DNA of 64,000 bases from UBA2589 sp965223235 (GTDB taxonomy: Bacteria; Gemmatimonadota; Gemmatimonadetes; Longimicrobiales; Gaopeijiaceae), in NCBI GenBank assembly GCA_965223235.1, contig CBDCVV010000021.1, positions 1 to 64,000 of the forward strand. The letters run 5' to 3'. Position 1 is the stretch's first letter, and each line of letters begins with the position of its first letter. The position numbers and the translations under genes were made by a program. Positions 52,691 to 61,319 of this stretch are shown here, piece by piece. Below the pieces are notes generated by a model that was not told the origin of the DNA, did no database searches, and saw nothing but the letters and a program-made list of their open reading frames with translations.

Positions 52691-54340
52691 GTGCGATCCG
52701 TGGACGCCTCATCAACCCCGCCCCGTGACCTCGAGTCGCGCTACCGCGATCCGCTCGCGCTCCTCTTCCTCGTCGTGGTCGCGTTCGTTCCGCGGATCAC
52801 AGGGCTCTCGCGATGGTGGCTCAACCCCGACGAGGGGATCTACTACTCGATCCTCACCCGGGCTGAGTGGGCGGGCTTTTGGGCCGAGGTCACGAGCAAT
52901 GCCCACCCGCCCCTCTACTACCTGACGCTACGAGGGCTCGCCGCCATTACGTGGGACTTCTATTGGCTGCGGGTCTTCTCGGTGTTGTGCAGCGTCGCGG
53001 CGGTCATCGCGGTCGCGGCAGTCGCCCGCGAGCTCGCCGACCGAGGCCGATCGGGTGCGGTGGCCGGGGTCGTCGCTGGGGTCACGATCGCACTAGCCCC
53101 GGGAGCGATCGAGCTGTCGCAAGTCATGCGCCCATACATGATGCAGCTCACTCTGCTCGGGCTCAGCGTCGTAGGGCTTCTGCGCTACGAACGCACCCTG
53201 GCTAGGCGCGACCTCCTTCTCTACGCGGCGGCCATCGCCCTCGCCCTGCTGACCCACTATTCGTCCCTGCTCGCGCTGGCAGCGATCGGCGCGTACGTGG
53301 CGTGGCGTGGGATCGATCGCGGACTCCGAGACCCCGTTTGGCGGGGGCTCGCCATCGTCCAGCTCGTGCCGGCGTTGGTCGTGTTGACGCTATATCTGAC
53401 GCACATCCGCCCCCTCGCCGGAAGCGACCTGGCCGGCGACGCGCTCGATGGTTGGCTGAGTCCGTACATGATCGGCGGGCCGAGTTCGGCTTGGTTGGCC
53501 TTCCTGGGCTTCCAGCACCTGCTGGCCGGACCGTGGCTCCGTGCACCGCTTGCGGTACTCATCCTCGTCGGCGCCGGATGGTCGCTCGTGCGCGGTCCTC
53601 GCGCGTCGGGGATCTTGGCGATGGGAGCGCTCGCCGCCGCGATCGCCGCGGCATCGATGGGAGCGTACCCATTCGGAAGCACTCGGCACTCCGCGTGGGC
53701 GCTCGCCTTCCTCGTGCCCGTGATCGGTTGGTTCGTAGCACACTTGGTCGACCCGCCGTGGTGCCGAGAGCGGATCTTGGCGTGGGTCGGGTGCGGGCTC
53801 CTCTTCGCGGCCGGTGGCCCCATCGGAGACGTGCTACGAGCTCCATCCGCTCCGTGGGCTCCGACCGACCAGGTGCTAGAACGGGAAACCCTCACCCAGA
53901 TGATCGGGCTCCTCGACCCGAATGAGGGCCCGGAGCTCATCGTCATGAGTGCGCAGACGTTTTACCTGCTCCTACCCCTCTACCCGGCGGAACGGGAGCT
54001 CGCTGTCTTCTCTCCCGACAGTACGGCCTTTCACTTCGCGTACGGGTCGAGACGGATCGTCACGACGACCGCGTGGGACTTCTCGACGAGGGAAGGTGTG
54101 TCCGGTACGGCAGAGCTGGGGCCCTTCCTCGATGCGACAGCCGAGGCTTTCCCCGATCTCGAGCTCGCGTCGGCTGATCCAGCGCTGCTCGTCGTGGGCG
54201 GATGGCAGCCGCCCCTAGTGCCCGAGCTTGCCGAGTTGTCTGAGGAGGTGCCGTTCCTGCACAGTGCTGCGGTTCAGCCAGGGTTGATCGTGCTTACGGT
54301 GGATCTTCCGGCGTTGTGGGAGGGGGTGGGGGGCGGGTAG
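52691..54340 (+). CDS. GT39-like membrane mannosyltransferase
   Basis: The frame opens far upstream but its real start is GTG 52691; the preceding part is a shadow of the antisense gene. The product is 549 residues with about ten membrane helices. The loop after the first helix, RWWLNPDEGIYYS, carries the acidic pair typical of PMT/GT39/GT83 transferases that use a lipid-linked sugar. The C-terminus is an extracytoplasmic domain with no helix. The partner glycosyltransferase-methyltransferase gene is divergent, so the two probably serve one glycan pathway. Acceptor and sugar are unknown. Confidence 0.82.
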   Translation: MRSVDASSTPPRDLESRYRDPLALLFLVVVAFVPRITGLSRWWLNPDEGIYYSILTRAEWAGFWAEVTSNAHPPLYYLTLRGLAAITWDFYWLRVFSVLCSVAAVIAVAAVARELADRGRSGAVAGVVAGVTIALAPGAIELSQVMRPYMMQLTLLGLSVVGLLRYERTLARRDLLLYAAAIALALLTHYSSLLALAAIGAYVAWRGIDRGLRDPVWRGLAIVQLVPALVVLTLYLTHIRPLAGSDLAGDALDGWLSPYMIGGPSSAWLAFLGFQHLLAGPWLRAPLAVLILVGAGWSLVRGPRASGILAMGALAAAIAAASMGAYPFGSTRHSAWALAFLVPVIGWFVAHLVDPPWCRERILAWVGCGLLFAAGGPIGDVLRAPSAPWAPTDQVLERETLTQMIGLLDPNEGPELIVMSAQTFYLLLPLYPAERELAVFSPDSTAFHFAYGSRRIVTTTAWDFSTREGVSGTAELGPFLDATAEAFPDLELASADPALLVVGGWQPPLVPELAELSEEVPFLHSAAVQPGLIVLTVDLPALWEGVGGG

Positions 54341-54350
54341 CTCCCCACCC
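54324..54350. terminator. GC-rich hairpin at a convergent gene end
   Basis: GGGTGGGG (54324-54331) and CCCCACCC (54343-54350) form a perfect 8-bp stem around the stop codon of the GT39-like gene. It separates it from the cytochrome gene coming from the right. No T-run follows. Confidence 0.5.
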
Positions 54351-54359
54351 AACCCCGTA

Positions 54360-54767
54360 TTACTCCGGCCGGAAGCTCTTCACGTACTCCACCAGACCGT
54401 TGATCTGGTCGTCGTTGTACGATGCACCCCAAGCGGCCATCAGCGGCGACTTGCCGACCGAAGCACCACCGTTCTTGATGACGTTGAAGAGCGACTCGTC
54501 CGTCTGTCCTTCCCAGAAGGCTTCCTCTGCGAAGCTCGCCGGCGGCGGATCGAGCGCCAGTCCCGCCGGGCCGTCTCCTACACCAGACGTACCGTGGCAC
54601 GTTGCGCACACGATGTTGAAGGCGCCTTCGGCGTCGAATGCCGGAGCAGCCGCAACCGTCGGCTCCGGTGCTGGTGCTGGCTCACTCGCGGCCGGAGCGT
54701 CGGAGTCGGAGCCTCCGCAAGCGGCGAGGAGAAGTCCGAGGCCGAGGGCGGAGATGGTGGTCTTCAT
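54360..54767 (-). CDS. Class I c-type cytochrome lipoprotein
   Basis: The start at ATG 54767, behind GGAG, gives 135 residues; the longer frame adds a 65-residue shadow. The lipobox is LAAC (Cys17). A Pro/Ala linker precedes a single haem-binding motif CATCH (Cys54, Cys57, His58), and a Met ligand is probable in SPLMAAWG near the C-terminus. It would carry electrons in the periplasm, anchored to the membrane. The divergent dihaem peroxidase gene is the natural partner. The leader (54768-54852) holds two stable hairpins. Confidence 0.9.
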   Translation of the reverse strand: MKTTISALGLGLLLAACGGSDSDAPAASEPAPAPEPTVAAAPAFDAEGAFNIVCATCHGTSGVGDGPAGLALDPPPASFAEEAFWEGQTDESLFNVIKNGGASVGKSPLMAAWGASYNDDQINGLVEYVKSFRPE

Positions 54768-54782
54768 CTTTATGTCTCCAGG

Positions 54783-54852
54783 TCGGGCCTGCGCCCGATC
54801 CTCGAAAGAGATTCGATGGGCTTCCATCCTCGCGATGCGATCCGGAGGATGG
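54783..54852 (-). promoter_or_regulatory. Structured leader of the cytochrome gene
   Basis: Two strong hairpins lie in the leader: TCGGGC/GCCCGA (54783-54798) near the ribosome site, and the 8-bp CCATCCTC/GAGGATGG (54824-54852). No known riboswitch family fits the pattern. It may control access to the ribosome site. Confidence 0.4.
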
Positions 54853-55012
54853 TCCTTAAAGATACCATTTCGCCACGGTCCGTTGTACTCGGCAGCCTTG
54901 CGCACCGCTTCCGTCGCGAGCCTTTTACACCCCTCACCGAGGGGGGCTGTCATCGTCGCCACACCGAACTCTCGCGGCGCCCTCGCACCCGACCCAATCG
55001 ACCCACGCTCTC

Positions 55013-56098
55013 ATGACTCGAGTCCCGGCCATAGCACTCATTTCGATCGTCACCCTCACCGCGTGCGGGAGTGATGAGCCCGCAGACACTTCAGGGGAGA
55101 CGACAGCGGCCACCACGACGGAGGCGGGCTACCCGACTCCCGGCGCGGACGGCCCCCTCGGAGCCGTGCCCGTACCTGCGGACAATCCACTGACCGAAGC
55201 GAAGATCGCCCTCGGCCATCAACTCTTTTACGAGCCGCGTCTCTCGGTGGACGGATCGCGATCGTGCTACTCCTGCCACCAGAACGAAGACGGGAATGGT
55301 GGACGTGAGCCTACCGCAATCGGGGCTGCCGATCGGCAGCTCACCCGACACGCTCCGGTCATTTGGAACGTGGCCTACATGCCGCGCTTCTATTGGGATG
55401 GTCGTTCGGGGAGCCTAGAGGCCCAAGCGCGCGGGGCGTGGGGAGGAGGGAATATGGGCGTCGGTGCCGACAATCTCGACGCCAAGGCCGCGGAGATCGG
55501 TGCCATTGCCGGATACGCGGAGCAGTTCGCGGAAGTCTTTCCCGATCGCGGCGCGACGGCCGTCACCGTTTCTGAGGCAATCGCTTCGTACGAGCGGACG
55601 CTAGTGTGCGACGACACTCGCTTCGACCAGTACCAAGCGGGTCAGGCGAACGCGATGACGGCCACCGAGGTCGCTGGAATGGAGCTCTTCCAGGGTAAGG
55701 CAGGGTGCGTAACTTGCCACACCCCGCCCTTCTTTTCGACTCAGATTCTCAGCCCGGACGGGATGTACTACAACGTCGGCGTGGGAATCGAAGGTAAGGA
55801 CGAGAGTGAAGTCGACGTGGGTCGGCAAGCGGTGTCTGAGCTCGACACCGACTGGGCGGCCTTCAAAGTTCCGAGTCTGCGAAACGTGGCCCAGAGCCCG
55901 CCCTACTTCCACGACGGATCCGTAGCGACGCTGGAAGAGGCGATTCAGTTCATGGCGGCGGGCGGGTACCCGAACCGGAACCGTACCCCAATGCTTACGA
56001 ACCGGAGCCTGACCGATGACGAGGTCTCATCGATCGCCGCCTTCTTGGGTGCGCTCGACTGCGGGAGCATGACAGCGCCGGAGCTTCCTGGGGAGTAG
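55013..56098 (+). CDS. Dihaem cytochrome c peroxidase/MauG-like lipoprotein
   Basis: The 361-residue protein has a lipobox LTAC (Cys18) and two haem motifs, CYSCH (Cys85, Cys88, His89) and CVTCH (Cys232, Cys235, His236). The layout is that of bacterial CcpA/MauG-type proteins. It would reduce peroxide with electrons from a small cytochrome, or oxidise a protein partner. The divergent cytochrome at 54360 is a plausible donor. The start is ATG. Convergent with the DUF971 gene eight bases later. Confidence 0.9.
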   Translation: MTRVPAIALISIVTLTACGSDEPADTSGETTAATTTEAGYPTPGADGPLGAVPVPADNPLTEAKIALGHQLFYEPRLSVDGSRSCYSCHQNEDGNGGREPTAIGAADRQLTRHAPVIWNVAYMPRFYWDGRSGSLEAQARGAWGGGNMGVGADNLDAKAAEIGAIAGYAEQFAEVFPDRGATAVTVSEAIASYERTLVCDDTRFDQYQAGQANAMTATEVAGMELFQGKAGCVTCHTPPFFSTQILSPDGMYYNVGVGIEGKDESEVDVGRQAVSELDTDWAAFKVPSLRNVAQSPPYFHDGSVATLEEAIQFMAAGGYPNRNRTPMLTNRSLTDDEVSSIAAFLGALDCGSMTAPELPGE

Positions 56099-56106
56099 GG
56101 GCAGGC

Positions 56107-56439
56107 CTAGAGCGGGAACTCCTCGGCTTGGCCCCGATCCCAGATCTCACGCAGATACTCCCATGTAAAGAAGCCGGTGTCGTGCCGGTCGCTCCACACG
56201 AATTGGAGCGCGTATTTGCCGACATAGTGGATGGCTGTGGGGTAGACGTCCTGCGCCACGTGTTCCGGTCGTAGCGTCCGGACGCCACTCATTTCATCCA
56301 CACACCCGGCGCACGGGCAGAGCAGTCGTAGATACCGAGGGATGTACGTCGCGACGACGCCATCTCCCCAACGGATCATGAGTCGCGACCCATCCTCGGA
56401 GGGGCCGACTTCGTCGGCGACGTGGCGAGGGTCTCTCAT
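56107..56439 (-). CDS. DUF971 family protein
   Basis: The 110-residue protein matches DUF971: MIRWGDGVVATYIPRYLRLLCPCAGC, HVAQDVYPTAIHYVGKYALQFVWSDRHDTG and FTWEYLREI. In other bacteria the domain is linked to Fe-S cluster proteins (Mrp/ApbC or gamma-butyrobetaine hydroxylase N-terminus). The CPCAGC cysteines could bind metal. It is the last gene of the long minus-strand operon and overlaps rdgB by four bases. Confidence 0.88.
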   Translation of the reverse strand: MRDPRHVADEVGPSEDGSRLMIRWGDGVVATYIPRYLRLLCPCAGCVDEMSGVRTLRPEHVAQDVYPTAIHYVGKYALQFVWSDRHDTGFFTWEYLREIWDRGQAEEFPL

Positions 56440-57083
56440 TCGGCCCGACCCATCCCTTCTCGGAGCGCGGCGGCAAGTCCACGGAACGCCGCTCCACGGT
56501 GGCTGCGCGCGTCCTTCTCGTCCGAGGTCATCTCTGCATAGGTACGACCGAGCTCGGTGTGGAAGATGAAAGGGTCATAGCCGAAGCCGTTCTCCCCTCG
56601 TGCATCGTCGATGACCAATCCGGGCGCTTCGCCGCGAAAGTACTGTGGATCTCCGTCTTCGGTGACGAAGGCGAGCACGCACACGTAGCGAGCGGTGCGA
56701 CGCTCGGGAGGCGTACTCTTGAGTAGCTCGACGAGCCGCCGATTGTTCGCGTCGTCCCGCGCCTGACCCTGAAGATCCTGGGCCGACGCATCTGCGTCGG
56801 CTGCGAAACGTTTGGACCGGACTCCAGGGGCCCCAGCGAGCGCGTCGACCGTGATCCCCGAGTCGTCCGCCACCGTGGGGATTCCAGAGCGCTCGGCGAA
56901 CCAGCGAGCCTTCGAGAGCGCGTTCTCCTCGAAGGTCGCGTACGGCTCGAGGTCCTCCTCTTCGGCCGTGTATTCGATCCCCACCTCATCGGGCTCGACC
57001 ACCTCGAGGCCGGGCACGGAGGCGAGGATCCTCCTGATCTCGCGCATCTTCCCTGCACTACGCGTCGCTACGAGCAGCTTCAC
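56436..57083 (-). CDS. rdgB: XTP/dITP diphosphatase RdgB (Ham1)
   Basis: The true start is GTG 57083, which overlaps the stop of rph as GTGA; the longer frame is a shadow of rph. The 215-residue product begins KLLVATRSAGKMREIRRIL and has the Ham1 motifs TFEENALSKA, DDSGITVDAL and GENGFGYDPFI with SHRGAAFR at the end. It hydrolyses dITP, XTP and ITP to the monophosphate to keep damaged purines out of DNA and RNA. The pairing with RNase PH is a common bacterial arrangement. Confidence 0.95.
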   Translation of the reverse strand: MKLLVATRSAGKMREIRRILASVPGLEVVEPDEVGIEYTAEEEDLEPYATFEENALSKARWFAERSGIPTVADDSGITVDALAGAPGVRSKRFAADADASAQDLQGQARDDANNRRLVELLKSTPPERRTARYVCVLAFVTEDGDPQYFRGEAPGLVIDDARGENGFGYDPFIFHTELGRTYAEMTSDEKDARSHRGAAFRGLAAALREGMGRAE

Positions 57084-57793
57084 CGGAGTGCCGCGGCCTG
57101 GGCCGCTAGGAGCACTTCGATCCCTCCGAGCCCGAGGTCGACCAAGGCATCGAGGTCGCTGCGAGGGAACGGATCCCCTTCCGCCGTGCCCTGCACCTCG
57201 ACCAGCCCTCCGCTCTGGGTCGCCACGATGTTCATGTCGACCTGCGCGGAGGAGTCTTCGCGATAGTCGAGGTCCAGACAGGGCTGCCCGTCCACGATCC
57301 CCACGCTCACCGCCGCGACACGCTCTCGCACCGCGCTCTTCTCGATCATGCCCTCGGCGATCATCCAGCGAGACGCCAGCTCGAGCGCGACACACGCGCC
57401 CGATATGGAAGCGGTCCGTGTCCCACCGTCGGCTTGCAGCACGTCGCAGTCGACGGTGACGGTGTGTAGGCCCATCGACTGCAAGTCCGTAACGGACCGT
57501 AACGAGCGCCCGATGAGTCTCTGGATCTCCTGAGTGCGGCCCTTAGGCCCTCTGCGCTCCCGGCTGGAGCGCGTGTGCGTGGCCCTGGGCAGCATCGCGT
57601 ATTCGGCCGTCACCCACCCGGCGCCGCTACGCTCCCGCCAAGGGGGGACACCCTCTTGGACGGAGGCGGTGCACAGGACTCGAGTCTTGCCCGTGGCGAT
57701 CAGGCACGAGCCTTCCGCGTACGGCGCGACACCGATCTCGAATGAGATGTCACGACCCTGGTCGGGACGACGGCCGTCGTGTCGGGAATTCAT
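57080..57793 (-). CDS. rph: Ribonuclease PH
   Basis: The 237-residue protein carries RNase PH signatures: GSCLIATGKTRVLCTASV, WVTAEYAMLPRATHTRSSRER, VDCDVLQADGGTRTASI and IVDGQPCLDLDY. This phosphorolytic 3'-5' exonuclease trims tRNA precursors. The start ATG overlaps the stop of the adenylyltransferase gene as ATGA. The gene continues into rdgB with a GTGA overlap. Confidence 0.96.
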   Translation of the reverse strand: MNSRHDGRRPDQGRDISFEIGVAPYAEGSCLIATGKTRVLCTASVQEGVPPWRERSGAGWVTAEYAMLPRATHTRSSRERRGPKGRTQEIQRLIGRSLRSVTDLQSMGLHTVTVDCDVLQADGGTRTASISGACVALELASRWMIAEGMIEKSAVRERVAAVSVGIVDGQPCLDLDYREDSSAQVDMNIVATQSGGLVEVQGTAEGDPFPRSDLDALVDLGLGGIEVLLAAQAAALR

Positions 57794-58257
57794 CTACCTG
57801 TCTCCTGGATGCGTGCTATGAGTTCGGTCGCAGAGTATCCCGGAACGAGAGGCACGATCACGACGTGACCGTCGTCAGCCTCGACGACCTCTCGGCCCAC
57901 GACGTCTTCCGGACGGTAATCGCCGCCCTTTACGAGCACGTCGGGACGCAAGACTGCGATTAGGCGCTCCGGAGTGTCCTCTTCGAAGAGGCAGACATGA
58001 TCCACACATGCAAGCGCCGAGAGGAGGAAAGCTCGCTCGTTCTCCGTGCGGATCGGCCGATCCGTCCCCTTCTTCAGCGCGCGCGTAGAAGCGTCCGAGT
58101 TCACGCCTACAATGAGCACATCCCCCATCTCGCTGGCGTGCTGCAACAACTCTACATGGCCTCGGTGAAGAAGATCGAAGACACCGTTCGTGAACACGAC
58201 CCGCACGTCTCTCGGGCGCGCATACTTCTTAGCCAGCTCGGCAACGTCTGCACCCAC
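57790..58257 (-). CDS. rfaE2: D-glycero-beta-D-manno-heptose 1-phosphate adenylyltransferase (HldE C-terminal type)
   Basis: The best start is GTG 58257, giving 155 residues; the frame runs on upstream through the HemC-like gene. The cytidylyltransferase fold is clear: VVFTNGVFDLLHRGHVELLQ, VNSDAST, RAFLLSALACVDHV, FEEDTPERLI and LVKGGDY. It makes ADP-heptose for lipopolysaccharide inner core as the second step of the HldE reaction. The kinase half is not in this window. It sits four bases after the HemC-like stop and overlaps rph by ATGA. Confidence 0.92.
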   Translation of the reverse strand: MGADVAELAKKYARPRDVRVVFTNGVFDLLHRGHVELLQHASEMGDVLIVGVNSDASTRALKKGTDRPIRTENERAFLLSALACVDHVCLFEEDTPERLIAVLRPDVLVKGGDYRPEDVVGREVVEADDGHVVIVPLVPGYSATELIARIQETGR

Positions 58258-58261
58258 GAGG

Positions 58262-59125
58262 CTACGACGCGGTAACGAGGGCCCACCCTCGCGCACCGAG
58301 CTGACGCGCGACGGCCCGGCCGAGCTCCGCAGGCTCGTCGAGGGGGCCGGTGAGATCCGAGCGGACCAACCGGTCGCCTCGGCGCGACACGGCGGCGGCC
58401 CAAAGCCGAATCCATCGGCCGGAAGGCTGAGCGAGACAGCCCAGAGTCGCATCCGGATCGGCGTCGAGGGCGTCGAGGAGCGCCAGCTCGGTCCGCAAGG
58501 CCGTTCGAGTCGGGAGATGGTCAAGGGCGGTCGCCTCCGCAATCGGATGACGCGCTATGAGGGCAAGAGCGCCCTTCCCCGGCTCCGGGAGCCAAGACTT
58601 CGGCTCCAGGGCTTCCACCGCGCGATCGGATAGGCCCGCGGCCCGCGCTTCGAGCGCACCGACGATGATCCCCGCCATCCCGTCGGACCCTTCGCGCTCG
58701 ATCTCTGCGAGCCGCCGGATCACGTCGCCAGGTGTAGTAAGGTCGAGCCGAGTCGCGTTCACATCGGGACGGTGCGCCCCCAAGAGCGCCTCTGCGCGTC
58801 GACTCACGACTCCTACCCGTGCTCCGGAAGGGAGCTGAGAGAGGGGCGTCGACTTCCCCTGCAGAGGAATGAGGACATCCCGCACTTCTCCACGCGGGAG
58901 AACGGCAACTGTTGTGAGGCCGTCACCGGAGCTCCCGCGGAGCGCATGGATCCCGACGAGCGCGAGATCTATGGACGCGTGTCGAACCCGTTCGAGGGCG
59001 TCGGCAGAACCGCCTCCAGGGCCCTCGGGCCCCAGCTCAACGTCGACGCCCGCTCGAACCAGCCGAGCCGCGACATCATGCGCCCACGGCGCTACGTCCG
59101 GGTGGGCAGCGAGTCTAGCAGTCAC
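58262..59125 (-). CDS. Degenerate hydroxymethylbilane synthase (HemC) homologue
   Basis: The 287-residue protein aligns along its length with porphobilinogen deaminase: DLALVGIHAL, GLTTVAVLPRGEVRDVL, LPEPGKGALALIARH, then TALRTELALLDAL and GC230-L-A-Q-P, the dipyrromethane-cofactor cysteine. The family catalytic word HSxKD reads H60-A-L-R-G64, so the essential Asp (E. coli Asp84) is Gly and the Lys is Arg. The N-terminal RGSPLALWQ motif is also lost, and the GTSSLRR word is changed. It is likely inactive as HemC or altered in function. GTG start. It lies between the Mrp-type genes and rfaE2. Confidence 0.75.
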   Translation of the reverse strand: MTARLAAHPDVAPWAHDVAARLVRAGVDVELGPEGPGGGSADALERVRHASIDLALVGIHALRGSSGDGLTTVAVLPRGEVRDVLIPLQGKSTPLSQLPSGARVGVVSRRAEALLGAHRPDVNATRLDLTTPGDVIRRLAEIEREGSDGMAGIIVGALEARAAGLSDRAVEALEPKSWLPEPGKGALALIARHPIAEATALDHLPTRTALRTELALLDALDADPDATLGCLAQPSGRWIRLWAAAVSRRGDRLVRSDLTGPLDEPAELGRAVARQLGARGWALVTAS

Positions 59126-59164
59126 CAGTCACACTCGGCGGAAGCGCTCGGGGAGTACCCGGCG

Positions 59165-61000
59165 TCAGAGGTAGAAGAGGAGATAGGCAGCGAGCAAGAG
59201 AGCGACCCACAGCACCATGCTTCCCGACGGCCACGATCGAGCCAGCGGCCCCATCTCTCCATGCGCCCGGTCCAATGCCGCCAGCCCCCCTCGTACCAGC
59301 TCCATGACGGAGGTGCGGACGTAATTGTCGATGCGACCCGCAACTCCTCCGACCGACGATACGATCCACGGCCCGAGCTTTCGGTACAAGACCTCCGCGT
59401 CGACGTGCACTGCCCGCTTCTCATCGGGATAGATGCCCGTCTTGATGAGTGCGATAAAGCCGAGCGCGCCGAAGCAGAGCAGCTGGAGCTGCGTCAAGAC
59501 GTGACGCGTGTCATAGGGGTGGTAGTCCATCTCGAAGGGCAGCATGGCATAGAAGCGCTCCGGGAAGACGCCAATCAGCACGCAGAGCACCGCGCCGATC
59601 GACATCGCCACCAACATGTTCTTCGGTGGCTCACGCGTCCGGATGCCGGAGTCATGAGCGAAGAACGCGAAGAACGGGATTTTGATCCCCGCGTGCTCCA
59701 GCACTCCCGCCGAAGCGAAGAGCATGAAGAGCCACACGATGTAGTGATGCTCCTCGATCGCCGCGACCATGATCATCGACTTGGTGACGAACGCGCTGAA
59801 GAGCGGGAACGCCGAGATGGCAGCGGCACCGACAATGCACAACGTCGCCGTCACCGGCATCGTCTTGTACAACCCGCCGAGGTCGGTCCCCTTCGTCCTC
59901 CCCGTCATCGTCATGACGGCACCCATCGACATGAAGAGGAGGCCTTTGAAGATCACGTCGGCAAAGGCGTGTGCGACGGCTCCGTTGAGCGCGAGCGCAG
60001 TCCCGATACCGATCCCGGCGACCATGAAGCCGATCTGGTTGATCATCGAATACCCGAGGACCCGCCGGAGGTCGTTCTCGAGCACGGCATAAAAGATCGG
60101 GAAGAAGGTCATCGCCGTCCCGATGTAGATCAGGACGTCCGTGCCGCCGAAGGCGCGTGCCAGCGCGTAGACGGCGACCTTGGTCGTGAACGCACTCAGG
60201 AAGACCGTCCCGGTCGGAGTCGACTCGGGATACGCCTCCGTAATCCAGTTGTGCGCCAAGGGGAAGCCGGCCTTGATACCGAAGGACGCGAGTAAGAGCC
60301 ATCCGCCGAGCCCCGCCCCCGACATCCCACCGGCCCCATCGTGGCCCAACTCTCCGGCCACGTGACCGAAGGCGATCGAGCCGGTCCCGTGCGCAAGCAT
60401 GAGCGCACCGGAGAGTAGCAATACGCCCGACACCACGTGGATGATGAGATACCGGAAGCCGGTCGCGTACGACTGTTTGGAATCGCGCGCCCAGATCAGG
60501 AAGACCGAGGTGATCGCGAGGAGTTCCCAGAAGACGAAGAGCGTGATGAAGTCACCGGCGAAGACCGCTCCCAGCGCGCTTCCGGCGTACAACATCGCCG
60601 CCACGTGTTGGAGTCCGGCCTTGCCATTCCCGACGACATCCTCCTCACCGACGTCGAGAGCTACCGAGCCGTCCGGGGTACGATCGCCTAGGTGGAGGGC
60701 GTAGACGAAGCCGAGGAAGGCCGCTATGTGGAAGAGGTACCCGAAGAGGAGACTGAGCTTGTCGACGCGGTACGGTTGAAGGGTGTACCCGAGGAGCTCC
60801 CACTCCAGGAACACGCGCTGCGTCGTTTCACCGACGGCCCCGGCGACGATCCCCACATCTGCGCCCGCCGTCATCAGTAGGTTCGCACCTCCGAGAAGCG
60901 GGATCCCGAGCACGATCGCCTTGCGAGCCGTACCGCGCGTGAAGGCGACCGCGATCGCCCCGACGAAGAAGAGAACGAAGGGAGGCATGCTACTCAGCAT
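59165..61000 (-). CDS. Proton/cation-translocating membrane subunit (NuoL/MrpA/D type)
   Basis: The 611-residue protein has about 15 membrane helices and the Proton_antipo_M domain. Key residues are present: the Glu in FVFWELLAITS (TM5), the Lys in FGIKAGFPLAHNW and the Lys in FTTKVAVYAL (TM7/8 region). A His-rich loop follows later. It belongs with complex I subunits L/M/N and Mrp antiporter subunits A/D. It overlaps the small membrane gene by 11 bases and is followed by the HemC-like gene. Ion type cannot be told. Confidence 0.88.
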   Translation of the reverse strand: MLSSMPPFVLFFVGAIAVAFTRGTARKAIVLGIPLLGGANLLMTAGADVGIVAGAVGETTQRVFLEWELLGYTLQPYRVDKLSLLFGYLFHIAAFLGFVYALHLGDRTPDGSVALDVGEEDVVGNGKAGLQHVAAMLYAGSALGAVFAGDFITLFVFWELLAITSVFLIWARDSKQSYATGFRYLIIHVVSGVLLLSGALMLAHGTGSIAFGHVAGELGHDGAGGMSGAGLGGWLLLASFGIKAGFPLAHNWITEAYPESTPTGTVFLSAFTTKVAVYALARAFGGTDVLIYIGTAMTFFPIFYAVLENDLRRVLGYSMINQIGFMVAGIGIGTALALNGAVAHAFADVIFKGLLFMSMGAVMTMTGRTKGTDLGGLYKTMPVTATLCIVGAAAISAFPLFSAFVTKSMIMVAAIEEHHYIVWLFMLFASAGVLEHAGIKIPFFAFFAHDSGIRTREPPKNMLVAMSIGAVLCVLIGVFPERFYAMLPFEMDYHPYDTRHVLTQLQLLCFGALGFIALIKTGIYPDEKRAVHVDAEVLYRKLGPWIVSSVGGVAGRIDNYVRTSVMELVRGGLAALDRAHGEMGPLARSWPSGSMVLWVALLLAAYLLFYL

Positions 61001-61319
61001 CGCCGGCCCCCTTCTCGTCGTACGCCCCGCCGCCCTCGTAGTAGTCCTCGGACCGAATCAGAAGCGTTCGCATCGGCCGTGCCAGCAACACCAAGAACCA
61101 GAAAGAGATGAAGCCGTAGACCGGGTACACGAAGAAGCGCATCCGCTCTTCCAGCGGATGAGGGTGGGCGTTCTCCGTCCCCATGAGGATGAACTCACTC
61201 AGGAAGAGCACACCGCAGATGACGTAGAAGATCAGAAAGAGGCGCCGCACGAAATCGGGCTTGTCCATCCATCCGATCGGCTCCTTCACCTCGTGGTGTC
61301 CGTGAGCGTCGTGACTCAT
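60990..61319 (-). CDS. Small two-helix membrane protein of the antiporter cluster
   Basis: The 109-residue protein has a His-rich N-terminus, two membrane helices (about 28-47 and 62-80) and a charged C-terminus. I recognise no family. It sits between two large proton-translocating subunits and overlaps both neighbours by four and 11 bases, so it is very likely an accessory subunit of the same complex. Confidence 0.72.
   Translation of the reverse strand: MSHDAHGHHEVKEPIGWMDKPDFVRRLFLIFYVICGVLFLSEFILMGTENAHPHPLEERMRFFVYPVYGFISFWFLVLLARPMRTLLIRSEDYYEGGGAYDEKGAGDAE

Noticed and set aside
58772..60295. Plus-strand frame of 507 residues
   Set aside because: It is antisense to the HemC-like and ion-translocating genes and is full of Arg, His and Asp. 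It is a shadow frame.
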